Positions 44,046-52,821 of a stretch of DNA of 64,000 bases are shown here, in pieces. The first letter of the stretch is position 1. Each line of letters begins with the position of its first letter. The stretch is taken from the NCBI GenBank assembly GCA_900538765.1, contig UQAB01000007.1:1-64000 (forward strand), read 5' to 3'. The notes beneath the pieces were generated by a model. The model did not search any database. It worked only from the letters and a program-made list of their open reading frames with translations, and was not told the DNA's origin. Both the position numbers and the translations under genes were made by a program. The DNA comes from an uncultured Azospirillum sp. Lineage in GTDB: Bacteria > Pseudomonadota > Alphaproteobacteria > RF32 > CAG-239.

Positions 44046-44279
44046 ATGAAAAACGGTATTCATCCTGATTATCATGAAATTACTTATGTAATGACAGATG
44101 GTACAGAAGTTAAAACAAAGTCTACCTGGGGCAAAGCCGGAGACAGAATGAACCTTGAAATTGATCCGAAGTCTCATCCGGCTTGGACAGGTGTTCATCG
44201 TATGGTTGATACGGGCGGACAGGTTTCCAAATTTAACAATAAATTTGGTGCATTTGTTAAAAAGTCTGGTGCCAACTAG
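44046..44279 (+). CDS. rpmE: 50S ribosomal protein L31
   Basis: Ribosomal protein bL31, 77 residues (MKNGIHPDYHEITYVMTDGT at the start, HPAWTG near the middle, VSKFNNKFG at the end). No zinc-binding cysteines are present, so this is the C- (cysteine-free) type, as in many Alphaproteobacteria. GGAGAAA precedes the start, and a terminator follows. Confidence 0.95.
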   Translation: MKNGIHPDYHEITYVMTDGTEVKTKSTWGKAGDRMNLEIDPKSHPAWTGVHRMVDTGGQVSKFNNKFGAFVKKSGAN

Positions 44280-44305
44280 TTTTGCATTAATAATTTATGC
44301 TTTTT

Positions 44306-44345
44306 TAACCCGGGTTTGTTATTATGAACCCGGGTTTATTTTATT
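44306..44345 (+). terminator. Terminator of rpmE
   Basis: Two copies of AACCCGGGTT form a 10-bp stem, followed by TTATTTTATT. This hairpin covers the ATG at 44324, arguing against that codon as start of the next gene. Confidence 0.85.
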
Positions 44346-44353
44346 CTGACGAG

Positions 44354-45994
44354 ATGAAAATGGTAGATATTACGCACTATGAAGTTTATACGGATCGGGG
44401 GGATGGCTGGAAACTGGAAGAACGTTTTCCGGTAGAACAGCGTATGAATGCAATTAAATATGCCCGTGAGAAAGAGAGCGAAAATATCTCGGTTAAACTG
44501 ATTTGTGAAAAGTTTGACGTGCTGGATAACAGCTATCAGGAAAGTACGGAATTTGTCAGTCTGGCACAAAAGAAGAAAAGCGGTAATGTAAACCGGGGAA
44601 AAGGAGATTTTTTTGCAGCGGAAGAAGCTGCTTCCGGTGGAAAAAATACGGTTTATGATGCTGTCAGCGAAGCGGATAATTCTATCGGCGCTGTTGTCAA
44701 AGCCTTATTGAAATTATGTCTGATTGTCGTGTTCAGCTTGCTGTTTGCGCATTTTGTCGTTAATTTGAGTATTCCGCTTCTGGAGGAATATCTGCCGGAA
44801 GAGTCTTCCAAAACATTATTGTTTCTGTTCTTTTTCAGTCTTTTCTTATTGACGGCCACGCCGTTGATTTTGAAAAAAATTCCGTTGGATGTCTTTGGTT
44901 TTCGCCGTAGCCGCAAAATCAAGCCTATACCGGAACGAAAGTTTATCCGTAAGGCGCAGAATATCTTCCGCCTCTACAATATTAATGAAAACCTTGATCC
45001 CGGCGTCATCCCGACTTATCCCGAGGCCGACTTGGAGGATAAGCATTATATTGTTGATTTTTTGAGCAACGTCATTGCCAATTTAGACAGCAATACATCT
45101 TTGAACGATGATTTTAACCGCTTTGGCGTAAAGTTGGTAATATTCGGCGGTTGTATGGAACTGGCCCGTTTTCGGCGGTTGAATATTGCGCAAGCCAACT
45201 CACTGTTGAATGAGGCATTTAGCATTCTTGATGGCAAAAATTATGAAGTTGCCGAATTTTATGAGGCAAAACGCAGCTATCAGGATAACCGTGTCGCTGT
45301 TTTTCTGACCGGGGTCGGCGCCTATCTGATGTATCAGCTGATTCGCGGTGAGAATTTAGATAAAAATATTTTGCGCCTGACTTTTTATAAATGGCGTCAG
45401 CAAAATATTCTACAGCGTCCGGATCCTGTTGCCGTTATTGAAAAAACAACGCCGGAAGCAGATAAAACGGACAAAGCGGCCGTTAAAGAGCGCCCGGTTT
45501 ATAAAGGCTGCCTTGTCAATATATATACCAGAATATTGTTTAACGATTCTGCGCCGGGAGATTTTCGGCAAAAGGAAGACGAAGTCAGAAATTCTGTTCG
45601 TAATATTATTTTTAATCTTCTGGGTAAATTTAATGGTTCCGAGCCGTCAGATAACGGAAGTTTTGAAAGTATTCAGTTTTCCAACATCAAACAGGCTCTG
45701 CGCTTTGCCGTTGAATTTTTGAACGATTCGGAAACTTATGTTGACGAATTGAATGATGAGAATCTGATTGTTGCCCATAAACTTAATATAATCACCGGGC
45801 ATATGGATGACGTTGAAGAAAAATCGGATTATATTCTTGATTTGTTCGACAATACCTATGACGGTGAAATCTTGGTCGACGATGAATTTTACCGTGCGGT
45901 GGGTGAAAGTCATTACAAATTTGATTTCTTGGGGGATAAAACGATGCAGAGAAGCGGAAAGTCCATGCCTATTTACAAACTTATGAGCAATTAA
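44354..45994 (+). CDS. Membrane protein with cyclase-like C-terminal domain
   Basis: A 546-residue protein with two membrane segments (about 108-130, LLKLCLIVVFSLLFAHFVV; about 147-168). The C-terminal 170 residues resemble a class III nucleotide cyclase outline (HKLNIITGHMD, DGEILVDDEFYRAVGES, FDFLGDK, MPIYKL) but the metal aspartates and substrate residues are not evident, so it may be inactive. The start is taken at 44354, past the rpmE terminator. The middle region is unrecognised. Confidence 0.5.
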   Translation: MKMVDITHYEVYTDRGDGWKLEERFPVEQRMNAIKYAREKESENISVKLICEKFDVLDNSYQESTEFVSLAQKKKSGNVNRGKGDFFAAEEAASGGKNTVYDAVSEADNSIGAVVKALLKLCLIVVFSLLFAHFVVNLSIPLLEEYLPEESSKTLLFLFFFSLFLLTATPLILKKIPLDVFGFRRSRKIKPIPERKFIRKAQNIFRLYNINENLDPGVIPTYPEADLEDKHYIVDFLSNVIANLDSNTSLNDDFNRFGVKLVIFGGCMELARFRRLNIAQANSLLNEAFSILDGKNYEVAEFYEAKRSYQDNRVAVFLTGVGAYLMYQLIRGENLDKNILRLTFYKWRQQNILQRPDPVAVIEKTTPEADKTDKAAVKERPVYKGCLVNIYTRILFNDSAPGDFRQKEDEVRNSVRNIIFNLLGKFNGSEPSDNGSFESIQFSNIKQALRFAVEFLNDSETYVDELNDENLIVAHKLNIITGHMDDVEEKSDYILDLFDNTYDGEILVDDEFYRAVGESHYKFDFLGDKTMQRSGKSMPIYKLMSN

Positions 45995-46067
45995 ACAAGT
46001 TTTCTTGCACATTTCTGCAAATTATGATAAACTAAAAAAGTACTTAAAGTTTAATGAGGGCACAAAT

Positions 46068-46898
46068 ATGGTAAGCAGTATTTCAGGGTCGACCAACGTT
46101 GACGACAAGGGAATTAATCACTGGGAAAAGACTGTCACCGATGTTAATGATGTCGATGAAAAATTTTCCAACGCCCGCGATTTGGGATATATGCGCTTAA
46201 ACTATGCCCGTGTCAGCGCTATCGGCAATTTGGCAAAATATGATACGCAGGATATTTATAAAATTCAGGTGCAATCTAATGGAAAACTGACAATCGGGCT
46301 GCGCAGCGGTTCAGAAAGTGATGACGAGTCCGTACTTGATTTGTCCGAATATCAGCAGAAACTGGATGAACTGAAAAAACAGACGGATCCGGAAGGGTAC
46401 GCCAAGGAACAGGCCGAGAAAAAGAAGAAAGAAGAAGCTTACGGCTTGTTGGGAGCCAATGGCGAAGGGCTGCAGATGCAGGTCTATATGAAGAAAAACG
46501 GCAGAGAAGTCCTTATCGGTGATACCACTGCAGACAAGGACAGCAAAGAATATGCCAATATGGAAAAAATCCTCAACGGCGAATACCGTGCCAAACAGGG
46601 GGATTATTACATCAAAATCAGCCGTTCGGATGAAGTTGATTCTCGTGAGGAAGTTCCTTATCTGTTGCAGGTTAAACAAGGCGACAGCTACAAGCATGAC
46701 TATATGACGACGGAGCAGGTTTCCGAAGATACCAAGAACAAAAAGAAATCAACCGTTCCGATGACTAACGTCGGCGGAACCTTGTCCGCGGTTAATGCCT
46801 TGCAGATTCAGGCACAACGCTATCAGACTGCGGCGCAGATGTTGCAGGTCGGATATATGAATATGGCTGATATTTACAATAATAACAGTAAATTTTAA
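46068..46898 (+). CDS. Hypothetical protein, 276 residues
   Basis: Not recognised. The first 100 residues look beta-rich (YKIQVQSNGKLTIGLRSG), residues about 110-140 form a charged helix (KKQTDPEGYAKEQAEKKKKE), and the end (QIQAQRYQTAAQMLQVGYMN) is amphipathic, similar in kind to flagellar axial proteins. No signal peptide. The start at 46068 follows GAGGG; a longer frame from 46005 is less likely. A terminator follows. Confidence 0.65.
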   Translation: MVSSISGSTNVDDKGINHWEKTVTDVNDVDEKFSNARDLGYMRLNYARVSAIGNLAKYDTQDIYKIQVQSNGKLTIGLRSGSESDDESVLDLSEYQQKLDELKKQTDPEGYAKEQAEKKKKEEAYGLLGANGEGLQMQVYMKKNGREVLIGDTTADKDSKEYANMEKILNGEYRAKQGDYYIKISRSDEVDSREEVPYLLQVKQGDSYKHDYMTTEQVSEDTKNKKKSTVPMTNVGGTLSAVNALQIQAQRYQTAAQMLQVGYMNMADIYNNNSKF

Positions 46899-46932
46899 CG
46901 AAAAATATAAAAAAACTACTTGTATAATAATC

Positions 46933-46976
46933 AAACATTCTCTATTCTTAGCCCAAGAAGAGAATGTTTTTTTTTG
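46933..46976 (+). terminator. Terminator after 46068-46898
   Basis: Stem AACATTCTCT/AGAGAATGTT with a T-run of nine. Confidence 0.8.
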
Positions 46977-47004
46977 AAAGAATGTAAAAGAAAGGATAAT
47001 AAAA

Positions 47005-47550
47005 ATGACAGCTCCTTTAATGCCGAAAGCTACGGCTGTATGGCTGGTCGAAAATACGACTTTGACTTTTAAGCAAATTGCTGATTTTTGCGAATTGCAC
47101 GAATTGGAAATTCAGGCGATTGCCGATGGCGATGTGGCTTTTAATATCATGGGCATCAGTCCGATTGATACCAATCAGCTGACATGGGATGAAATTCGCC
47201 GCTGTGAAGCCAGTGAAAGCGCAGTTTTAAAAGCAAATGAAATGGAGCTGAATGTTCGCGAGAGAAATGCCAAAGCCAAAAAAGTGTTGTCTCCGTCTCA
47301 GCGCAGTGATAAACCCAATGCCGTTGCTTGGATTTTGAAGAATTGTCCTGAAATTACGGATGCGCAGATTTGTAAGCTGGTCGGAACAACCAAGCCGACC
47401 ATCCAGTCTATTCGCGATGGCAGCCACCGTGATATGATGAATATTCGTCCTAAAAATCCGGTTGCTATCGGCTTATGTACGGAAAAAGATTTGGAAAAAG
47501 CTATTGCCGTTTCCAAAGCGCCGACAAAACGTCGTGTTAAAATTGCATAA
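47005..47550 (+). CDS. trcR: DUF1013 regulator, TrcR-like
   Basis: A 181-residue protein of DUF1013, which includes the cell-cycle transcription factor TrcR of Caulobacter. It begins LMPKATAVWLVENTTLTFKQ and has a second, similar block PNAVAWILKNCPEITDAQI, both reading as helix-turn-helix units. AAAGGATAA precedes the start. TrcR-type proteins tie gene expression to the alphaproteobacterial cell cycle. Basic C-terminus (KRRVKIA). Confidence 0.88.
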   Translation: MTAPLMPKATAVWLVENTTLTFKQIADFCELHELEIQAIADGDVAFNIMGISPIDTNQLTWDEIRRCEASESAVLKANEMELNVRERNAKAKKVLSPSQRSDKPNAVAWILKNCPEITDAQICKLVGTTKPTIQSIRDGSHRDMMNIRPKNPVAIGLCTEKDLEKAIAVSKAPTKRRVKIA

Positions 47551-47556
47551 ATTTCA

Positions 47557-47588
47557 AAGCCGCAGATTTAATTTTCTGCGGCTTTTTT
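47557..47588 (+). terminator. Terminator of trcR
   Basis: Stem AAGCCGCAGA/TCTGCGGCTT with a T-run; it overlaps the stop codon of the converging gene at 47587. Confidence 0.9.
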
Positions 47589-47970
47589 ATTGAATGCCAA
47601 TCGGCTGATTGGAGTTCATTTTTGATAAGTCATTTTCCAAATCAGAGTCCTGATATGCTTGTCCGGTTTTAGCGATGTCTTTTATGCTGTTAAGATAGGC
47701 GTTGTATTTTTCTTTATATGCCGGCGTATTGGATAATCCTTTAAATTCGATTTTTGTTGTTTCCTGCCGGGAAATTGACTTTTGTTCGACAGCATTCTGC
47801 GGTTCGGAAGAATGAATCGGAGGAAGCTTTTCCTGTCGCTGCAGCGTGCCTTGAGGTATAAAAAAGTCAGGATTCTGTGTTTTGCGTTGATATGTCAGGG
47901 ACGATTGAGCCGCGGCCTGAGCGGAATTTAATAAAAAGGAAAATATAAAAAGGAGAGCCTGTCTTTTCAT
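47587..47970 (-). CDS. Small exported protein
   Basis: A 127-residue protein with a signal peptide (MKRQALLFIFSFLLNSAQAA). The mature part is polar and rich in Gln, Ser and Glu, with no recognisable domain (SLTYQRKTQNPDFFIPQG). It diverges from the metallopeptidase-like gene across 43 bases; both are exported, which may hint at joint expression. Function unknown. Confidence 0.6.
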   Translation of the reverse strand: MKRQALLFIFSFLLNSAQAAAQSSLTYQRKTQNPDFFIPQGTLQRQEKLPPIHSSEPQNAVEQKSISRQETTKIEFKGLSNTPAYKEKYNAYLNSIKDIAKTGQAYQDSDLENDLSKMNSNQPIGIQ

Positions 47971-48013
47971 TGCCGTAACCCAAAATTAACAAATCTGTTT
48001 TACATTAAAATAC

Positions 48014-48700
48014 ATGAAAAAACTTTTTTTTGTATTAACGGTTTGCATTTGGAACATTGCGGCTTCTTTACCGGCAAGAGGGGCAGATTGCCGCCAATAC
48101 AAAGTTATGCCTGAAATAAAATTTTCCACCTCTTACGGCAAGCTGGTCTATGATGTGACAAATGACCGCCAGCGATTGACCGCCTTGGGCGAAAAGCTTG
48201 GAATTGTGGAGCATGGTTTGTTTGCCTCAGGCCTGGCGACAATCAGTGTCAATTATCAGGTATCGGTTAATGCGGCCAGCCGCCGGGAGCCGGATGGCAC
48301 AATATGTGTCATTCCGACGGAAGTGGAAGTGTTTATCGGCTATCAAAATCCGATAATCTACATCTCCAATGATTTGCAGCCGGGATCTTGTGAATATAAC
48401 CTGGTGCTCCGTCACGAACAGACACACCAGCAGATTAACGTAACAGCGCTTGAATATTTTATTCCCAAACTGCAGCAGGCTTCAAAAGTAATAATCAACA
48501 ATGTCAACCCGTTGGCCGTAGCTGAACAAGAGCAGGTTGAGCCGGCTATCCAGGAATTAATAGAAACCTATGCCAAAAAATTAGAGCCCTTGATTGACTT
48601 TTTCAAAAAAGAACTGCTTCGGGAACAAAGCAAATTGGATAACCCGGGAAATTATCAAATGGAAGGAAATTTATGCCGTTACTATAATGCGCATCATTAA
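48014..48700 (+). CDS. Secreted metallopeptidase-like protein
   Basis: A 228-residue protein with a signal peptide (about 1-22) and the zinc-peptidase motif HEQTHQQIN (HExxH, near 135). A beta-rich region precedes the motif (ISVNYQVSVNAAS, EVEVFIGYQNPIIYIS) and helices follow. This outline fits DUF922-type putative Zn proteases; the third ligand is not obvious. Substrate unknown. It overlaps the end of the converging HAD gene by 4 bases. Confidence 0.7.
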   Translation: MKKLFFVLTVCIWNIAASLPARGADCRQYKVMPEIKFSTSYGKLVYDVTNDRQRLTALGEKLGIVEHGLFASGLATISVNYQVSVNAASRREPDGTICVIPTEVEVFIGYQNPIIYISNDLQPGSCEYNLVLRHEQTHQQINVTALEYFIPKLQQASKVIINNVNPLAVAEQEQVEPAIQELIETYAKKLEPLIDFFKKELLREQSKLDNPGNYQMEGNLCRYYNAHH

Positions 48701-49380
48701 AAATCGCATTGTTTGAGCTGATTGGGAAAATCATCCAAAAAGCTCTGTATCCCTTTATAGGCGGCATCAATATAATCTTTGTCCTTCGCCGAGTTCTGAT
48801 TATAATAAATTCTGACCGTTGTCATGCCGATTTCTTTGGCAAATTCCAAATTTGAATAGCTGTCGTCTACAAAAATGCAGTCATGGGGAGAAACCTTAAT
48901 TCTCTCGCAAAGCTTAAGATAAACATCAGCATTTTCATTCTTTTTGTAAGTATCAAAATCCTCAACGGAATAAAACCGACCTTTGAAAAAGTCATATAAC
49001 CCGATATGTTTTAGAATTTTTTCACAAACGTCTCTTGTACTTGTCGAAAAAATAAACTGCTCGCACGGAAGTTTCTCTAACTGCTCAAGCATATTGTCGT
49101 AAGGAACAATCGGTTCAATGGGTTTGCGTTTGTGGTAGGCAAAAAACATATCTTTGGGCGAAACGCCATACTCTCTGACGAAAATTTCTCCGCCGTCACG
49201 AAATGTCATGTAAGATTCCTTAACTTTGGCCTTTGCTTCTTCAAAACTGAGGTTAACGCCCAAATCCTCAATTGCGGCAACGGCAGTCGCTTCATCCAGC
49301 ATATCTGCAAACTCGGGAGTAATACGATATAACGTGTTATCCAAATCCCAAATAATATTTTTTTTGCAAAAATCAGCCAA
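48697..49380 (-). CDS. HAD hydrolase, pyrimidine 5'-nucleotidase type
   Basis: A 227-residue HAD phosphatase. Motif I is intact (IIWDLDNTLY), motif II is STST (FIFSTSTRDVC), and motif IV reads CIFVDDSYSNLEFA. Best match in outline is the pyrimidine 5'-nucleotidase group common in Alphaproteobacteria (the YjjG/SDT1-like branch). It dephosphorylates nucleotides or related phosphates; the exact substrate cannot be read. Unlike the HAD at 28983 its catalytic Asp is kept. Confidence 0.85.
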   Translation of the reverse strand: MADFCKKNIIWDLDNTLYRITPEFADMLDEATAVAAIEDLGVNLSFEEAKAKVKESYMTFRDGGEIFVREYGVSPKDMFFAYHKRKPIEPIVPYDNMLEQLEKLPCEQFIFSTSTRDVCEKILKHIGLYDFFKGRFYSVEDFDTYKKNENADVYLKLCERIKVSPHDCIFVDDSYSNLEFAKEIGMTTVRIYYNQNSAKDKDYIDAAYKGIQSFLDDFPNQLKQCDF

Positions 49381-49504
49381 AGTTCATCTCCATATTAAAA
49401 TCTTATATAATTTTTACCCAAATAGTGTAATCGATATAACGGCTTTGTCAATAATTTTCATAACAAGGCTCCCCTGTACAAAACAAAGGAGCCTGTGGCA
49501 AAAT

Positions 49505-49999
49505 TTAGTTGCTTTCAAGCGCGTAAATGTCCGTGACCTGCCAGGCGTTGTCGCGCTGCGCCATAACGTAAATGATATTGCCCTGACACAGGCCGAACCA
49601 TTTTCCGTTGCATGTCCCTTTTGTGTAAACCTCAACCTGTCCGTTGGCAAGGGGCTTTATCTTTGTAATTTGATAACTCTGTTCGGTCGGGCGTCCCAGA
49701 CTCTCGTCCTCCATAAAAATGAACCCCGGCATATTGCCTTTGTTTTGCAGGCATTCGCTGGTCTTAGGATTAATCGTGCAGCGGATAACCTGATTAATGG
49801 CGCAAGCCATTTGACTATTCTCTGTACAAGAAGTTTCCGTGTCCGCGGCGGAAAAGCTGAAAACTTTTTTTTCAAAATCGGCAGAAACGCCGGCAGAACC
49901 GTTTTCAGAAGCCTTTTCCTCAGTAGTGCTGTTTTCGGCCGGGTCGGAACAGGCGCCGAGCAACAGCAATATTCCTGACAGTAAGGTAAGTGCTTTCAT
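49505..49999 (-). CDS. Small lipoprotein
   Basis: A 164-residue protein with a lipoprotein signal (LLSGILLLLGAC, cysteine at about 17). An acidic linker (PAENSTTEEKASENGS) precedes a Cys-containing domain (CTENSQMACAINQVIRC) whose cysteines are likely paired by disulfides. The end is beta-rich. Function unknown. It is 13 bases downstream of the outer-membrane protein gene and probably in one operon with it. Confidence 0.7.
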   Translation of the reverse strand: MKALTLLSGILLLLGACSDPAENSTTEEKASENGSAGVSADFEKKVFSFSAADTETSCTENSQMACAINQVIRCTINPKTSECLQNKGNMPGFIFMEDESLGRPTEQSYQITKIKPLANGQVEVYTKGTCNGKWFGLCQGNIIYVMAQRDNAWQVTDIYALESN

Positions 50000-50012
50000 G
50001 CTGTTTCTCCGT

Positions 50013-50573
50013 TTAGAAATTATATCTGATACCGGCGGAATATTCCATCATGTGGTCATAATCTTCAATCTGATCCAGACCGACATATCTGGCAACGGCC
50101 CTGACTGACCAGTGGTCGTCAACGGTATACAAAATACCGGCGCCGGCGCGATAGCCGTAACCATGGTCGTGCCCGCCTTTAAGCGCCGGATTGCCAAGCG
50201 AGGTTTTGAAATCATACATACCGATACCGGCAGTACCGATTAAAGCCAAATCACGGTAGCAGGTCAGCGGCAGATAGCCGTACAAATCAAGGCCGGCAGC
50301 CTGGAAGGAAGTTTTGACGCGGTCAGAATTGTGCCCTTTTGATGATTTGTCTGAATACTGATAAAATACTTCCGTGCTGAAAAAACGGTTATAATCCGTA
50401 CCGACATTGACAGAGCCTGAATTATAATTGGGACGCATATGCTTGGCAACGCCGTTGGTATAGGCATAATCAAAGCCGATATAAGGTTTGTAGTCATAAG
50501 CCTCTTCGGCCTGTACGACGGGAACCGCGGCAACAACGGCGGCAGCAGTTAAAATAAGCAAAGTCTTGTTCAT
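50013..50573 (-). CDS. Outer-membrane beta-barrel protein
   Basis: A 186-residue exported protein: signal peptide (about 1-22, ending VVQAEEAY), then alternating hydrophobic and polar strands (YKPYIGFDYAYTNGV, GYGYRAGAGILYTVDDHW) and a C-terminal phenylalanine (AGIRYNF), the mark of a barrel inserted by the Bam machine. About eight strands are likely, as in small OmpW/OmpX or Omp25-type porin-like proteins. Role unknown. Confidence 0.8.
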   Translation of the reverse strand: MNKTLLILTAAAVVAAVPVVQAEEAYDYKPYIGFDYAYTNGVAKHMRPNYNSGSVNVGTDYNRFFSTEVFYQYSDKSSKGHNSDRVKTSFQAAGLDLYGYLPLTCYRDLALIGTAGIGMYDFKTSLGNPALKGGHDHGYGYRAGAGILYTVDDHWSVRAVARYVGLDQIEDYDHMMEYSAGIRYNF

Positions 50574-50727
50574 AATTTTTCCTCATATAATCAGGTTAAA
50601 AACTTACCTTACATAATATATACGATATTAATTAAAATTAAAGCAAATTTTATTATATTTGTCATTGAGTAAAACGGTAAAAAATGCTATAACTAAAAGA
50701 TATAAATAAATTCGAAGGTGTTTGGGG

Positions 50728-51270
50728 ATGATAAAACGGGATGAACGCGGTTATACAATGATTGAGGTTATCAGCGTGCTGGCCATTATCGGCGTACTTG
50801 CTGCCAGCGCAGCTCGTCTGGTTGCCAATATGTTTGACCGTTATAAGTCAAGCCGGGTGGCAGACCAGATTGTTGATATGCAGAAAATTATTAACCGCCG
50901 TTATGTTGCTGACGGAAACTACAGTAACCTGTCGGCGGAAACCCTGATTAATGAAAAGCTTGTCGGCGGAGATATGCGCTCGGGCGATAATCTGGTTCAC
51001 GCTTTCGGGGATGTCAGCGTCAGCGGTAAGGCAAATACTTTTGACGTAACGTTCTCGGATTTGCCGTATAACGTCTGTGTTACGTTGGCTAATCTGAATT
51101 GGATTATTCAGGATAGTTCGGATTTGGTTTCCCTTGATATTAACGGCACAAAATATAATTGGCCGGAGGCGGCTAAAGATGCAGCGCACCAGCTTCCGAT
51201 GGATATTAACCGTGCCATGACATCCTGTACCCGCGATAAGGAAAGCGCCATAACCTGGGAATTTCAATAA
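50728..51270 (+). CDS. Type IV pilin-like (minor pseudopilin) protein
   Basis: A 180-residue protein with a class III signal: RDERGYTMIEVISVLAIIGV, with the peptidase site after glycine and Glu at +5, followed by a hydrophobic helix. This is the hallmark of type II secretion pseudopilins and type IV pilins. The start at 50728 follows AAGGTG with standard spacing. No other pilus gene is nearby, so partner genes must lie elsewhere. Confidence 0.8.
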   Translation: MIKRDERGYTMIEVISVLAIIGVLAASAARLVANMFDRYKSSRVADQIVDMQKIINRRYVADGNYSNLSAETLINEKLVGGDMRSGDNLVHAFGDVSVSGKANTFDVTFSDLPYNVCVTLANLNWIIQDSSDLVSLDINGTKYNWPEAAKDAAHQLPMDINRAMTSCTRDKESAITWEFQ

Positions 51271-51284
51271 GCAAGGAGTGAGCT

Positions 51285-51710
51285 TTGATTAATGTCGGAA
51301 ATGTAAATAAAAGCAGTAATGACGTCACGGCCTCAAAAACCAAAAAAACAACCGGCGGTGCCAGTTTTTCTTCTTATCTTCAGGAAACCATGTCCAAAGA
51401 AGACAAGGCATCTTTGACGGCGGCATCTGGCGTATCTTCGTCTGACGCGCTGCTGGCAATCCAGATGGCCGGTGATGACGAAGAGCAGGAAATAAGAAAA
51501 AAATTGCTGAAACGTGGCAAGAACCTGATTGAAAAACTTGAAGAAATCAGGGACGGATTGCTGTTGGGAAGCATTTCCCGCGAAAGCCTGATTAACATTT
51601 CCCGTATGGTCAAAGAACGCCGGTATGAAAGCGCAGATCCCCGCTTGAAGGAGATAATGGATGAAATTGAGCTCAGGGTTGAAGTCGAACTGGCTAAATT
51701 GATGAAATAA
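51285..51710 (+). CDS. fliX: Flagellar assembly regulator FliX
   Basis: FliX couples assembly of the flagellar basal body to class II/III gene expression through FlbD in Caulobacter. The 141-residue protein has the family outline: Ser/Thr/Lys-rich start, SFSSYLQETM, SSSDALLAIQ, and a helical second half (KRGKNLIEKLEEIRDGLLLG). Its start is a TTG at 51285, 7 bases after AAGGAG; no ATG fits. It lies 14 bases after the pilin-like gene, an unexpected partner. Confidence 0.85.
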   Translation: MINVGNVNKSSNDVTASKTKKTTGGASFSSYLQETMSKEDKASLTAASGVSSSDALLAIQMAGDDEEQEIRKKLLKRGKNLIEKLEEIRDGLLLGSISRESLINISRMVKERRYESADPRLKEIMDEIELRVEVELAKLMK

Positions 51711-51807
51711 GGGTGATAATTAAGCTTTTTTTATTGATAAAGGCGAATGAAACTATATTATTATACAAAATAAAATTTAATCAATTCTGTTTTAAGGAGT
51801 AAATAAA

Positions 51808-52236
51808 ATGGAACCAGCTGTAATCCTTCCGCCTGATTATAAGCCGTCGGAAAATGAAGAGTACATGAATGAAAATCAGGTGGAATATTTCCGCCAGAAA
51901 TTGGAAAACTGGAAGAAAGAGCTTATCGGTCAGTCCAAAGACACTTTGGATGATTTGCGCCAGGGTGGTCTGAACCAGCCTGATGATATTGACCGCGCTT
52001 CCATGGAAACGGACAAAGCGATTGATCTGCGTACCAAAGACCGTATCCGCAAGCTTATCGGTAAGATTAACGAGGCTCTGCAAAGGATTGAGGACGGTGT
52101 CTACGGATATTGTGAAGAAACCGGCGAACCTATCGGTATAGGCCGTCTGGAAGCCCGTCCGATTGCGACATTGTCGGTAGAGGCTCAGGAACGCCATGAG
52201 CGCATGGAAAAAACTTATGACGACGATGCTGTCTAA
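51808..52236 (+). CDS. dksA: RNA polymerase-binding factor DksA
   Basis: Binds the RNA polymerase secondary channel and, with ppGpp, reshapes transcription. The 142-residue protein has the coiled coil with the acidic tip (DDIDRAS) and the C-terminal zinc-finger-like part (GVYGYCEETGEPIGIGRLEA), but only one of the four cysteines of the E. coli type remains, as is common in Alphaproteobacteria. AAGGAG precedes the start. Confidence 0.92.
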   Translation: MEPAVILPPDYKPSENEEYMNENQVEYFRQKLENWKKELIGQSKDTLDDLRQGGLNQPDDIDRASMETDKAIDLRTKDRIRKLIGKINEALQRIEDGVYGYCEETGEPIGIGRLEARPIATLSVEAQERHERMEKTYDDDAV

Positions 52237-52248
52237 ACTGTAAAAAAT

Positions 52249-52821
52249 ATGTCTGTAAAAAATTTCATACTGGCTTCTTCTTCTCCTCAGCGCCGGAAGC
52301 TGCTGGCGCAAATCGGCTTTGAACCAAAGGAAATCGTTTCGGCGGATATTGACGAGAGCGAGCGCAAATATGAACGTCCGGCAGCTTATGTCAAACGTAT
52401 GGCCAAAGAAAAAGCGCTGAAGGTCGCGGCGGAGCGTCCCGGCGAAATCGTCTTGGGAGCAGATACGATTGTCGCAGTCGGCACGCGCCTGATGCATAAA
52501 GCAACGAATGATGAAGAACAGCTTAAGGTTATGAAATTGTTGTCGGGAAGGGCACATCACGTTTTAAGTGCGGTTTGCGTTGTTGATAAAACCGGAAAAG
52601 CTGTGGTGAGGCTGGTCTCAACACGGATTATCATGAAAAAAATGTCTGATGAGGAAATTGTTGCTTATGTTACCGGACATGAATGGACAGGCTGCTCCGG
52701 CTATAAGATAGAAGGCAGTATGGAAGCTTATGTTTCCCGGATTATCGGCTCTTACAGCGGCATTGTCGGACTTCCGTTGTGTGAAACAAAAAATTTGTTA
52801 AATGGTGTAGGAATAAAATGA
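52249..52821 (+). CDS. maf: Maf-like nucleotide pyrophosphatase
   Basis: Hydrolyses non-canonical or pyrimidine nucleoside triphosphates. The 190-residue protein has the Maf signature ASSSPQRRKLLAQIG at the N-terminus, the acidic LGADTIVAV, and EWTGCSGYKIEG and GSYSGIVGLPLCET further on. The gene order maf-rng-yacG is standard in Alphaproteobacteria. It overlaps rng by 4 bases. Confidence 0.92.
   Translation: MSVKNFILASSSPQRRKLLAQIGFEPKEIVSADIDESERKYERPAAYVKRMAKEKALKVAAERPGEIVLGADTIVAVGTRLMHKATNDEEQLKVMKLLSGRAHHVLSAVCVVDKTGKAVVRLVSTRIIMKKMSDEEIVAYVTGHEWTGCSGYKIEGSMEAYVSRIIGSYSGIVGLPLCETKNLLNGVGIK

Noticed and set aside
44324..44353. Earlier start of the membrane protein after rpmE
   Set aside because: The codon sits in the rpmE terminator stem.
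49468..49494. Hairpin AGGCTCC/GGAGCCT as terminator of the lipoprotein gene
   Set aside because: The stem is sound, but on the minus strand it is followed by TGTTATG rather than a T-run, so an intrinsic terminator is unproven.
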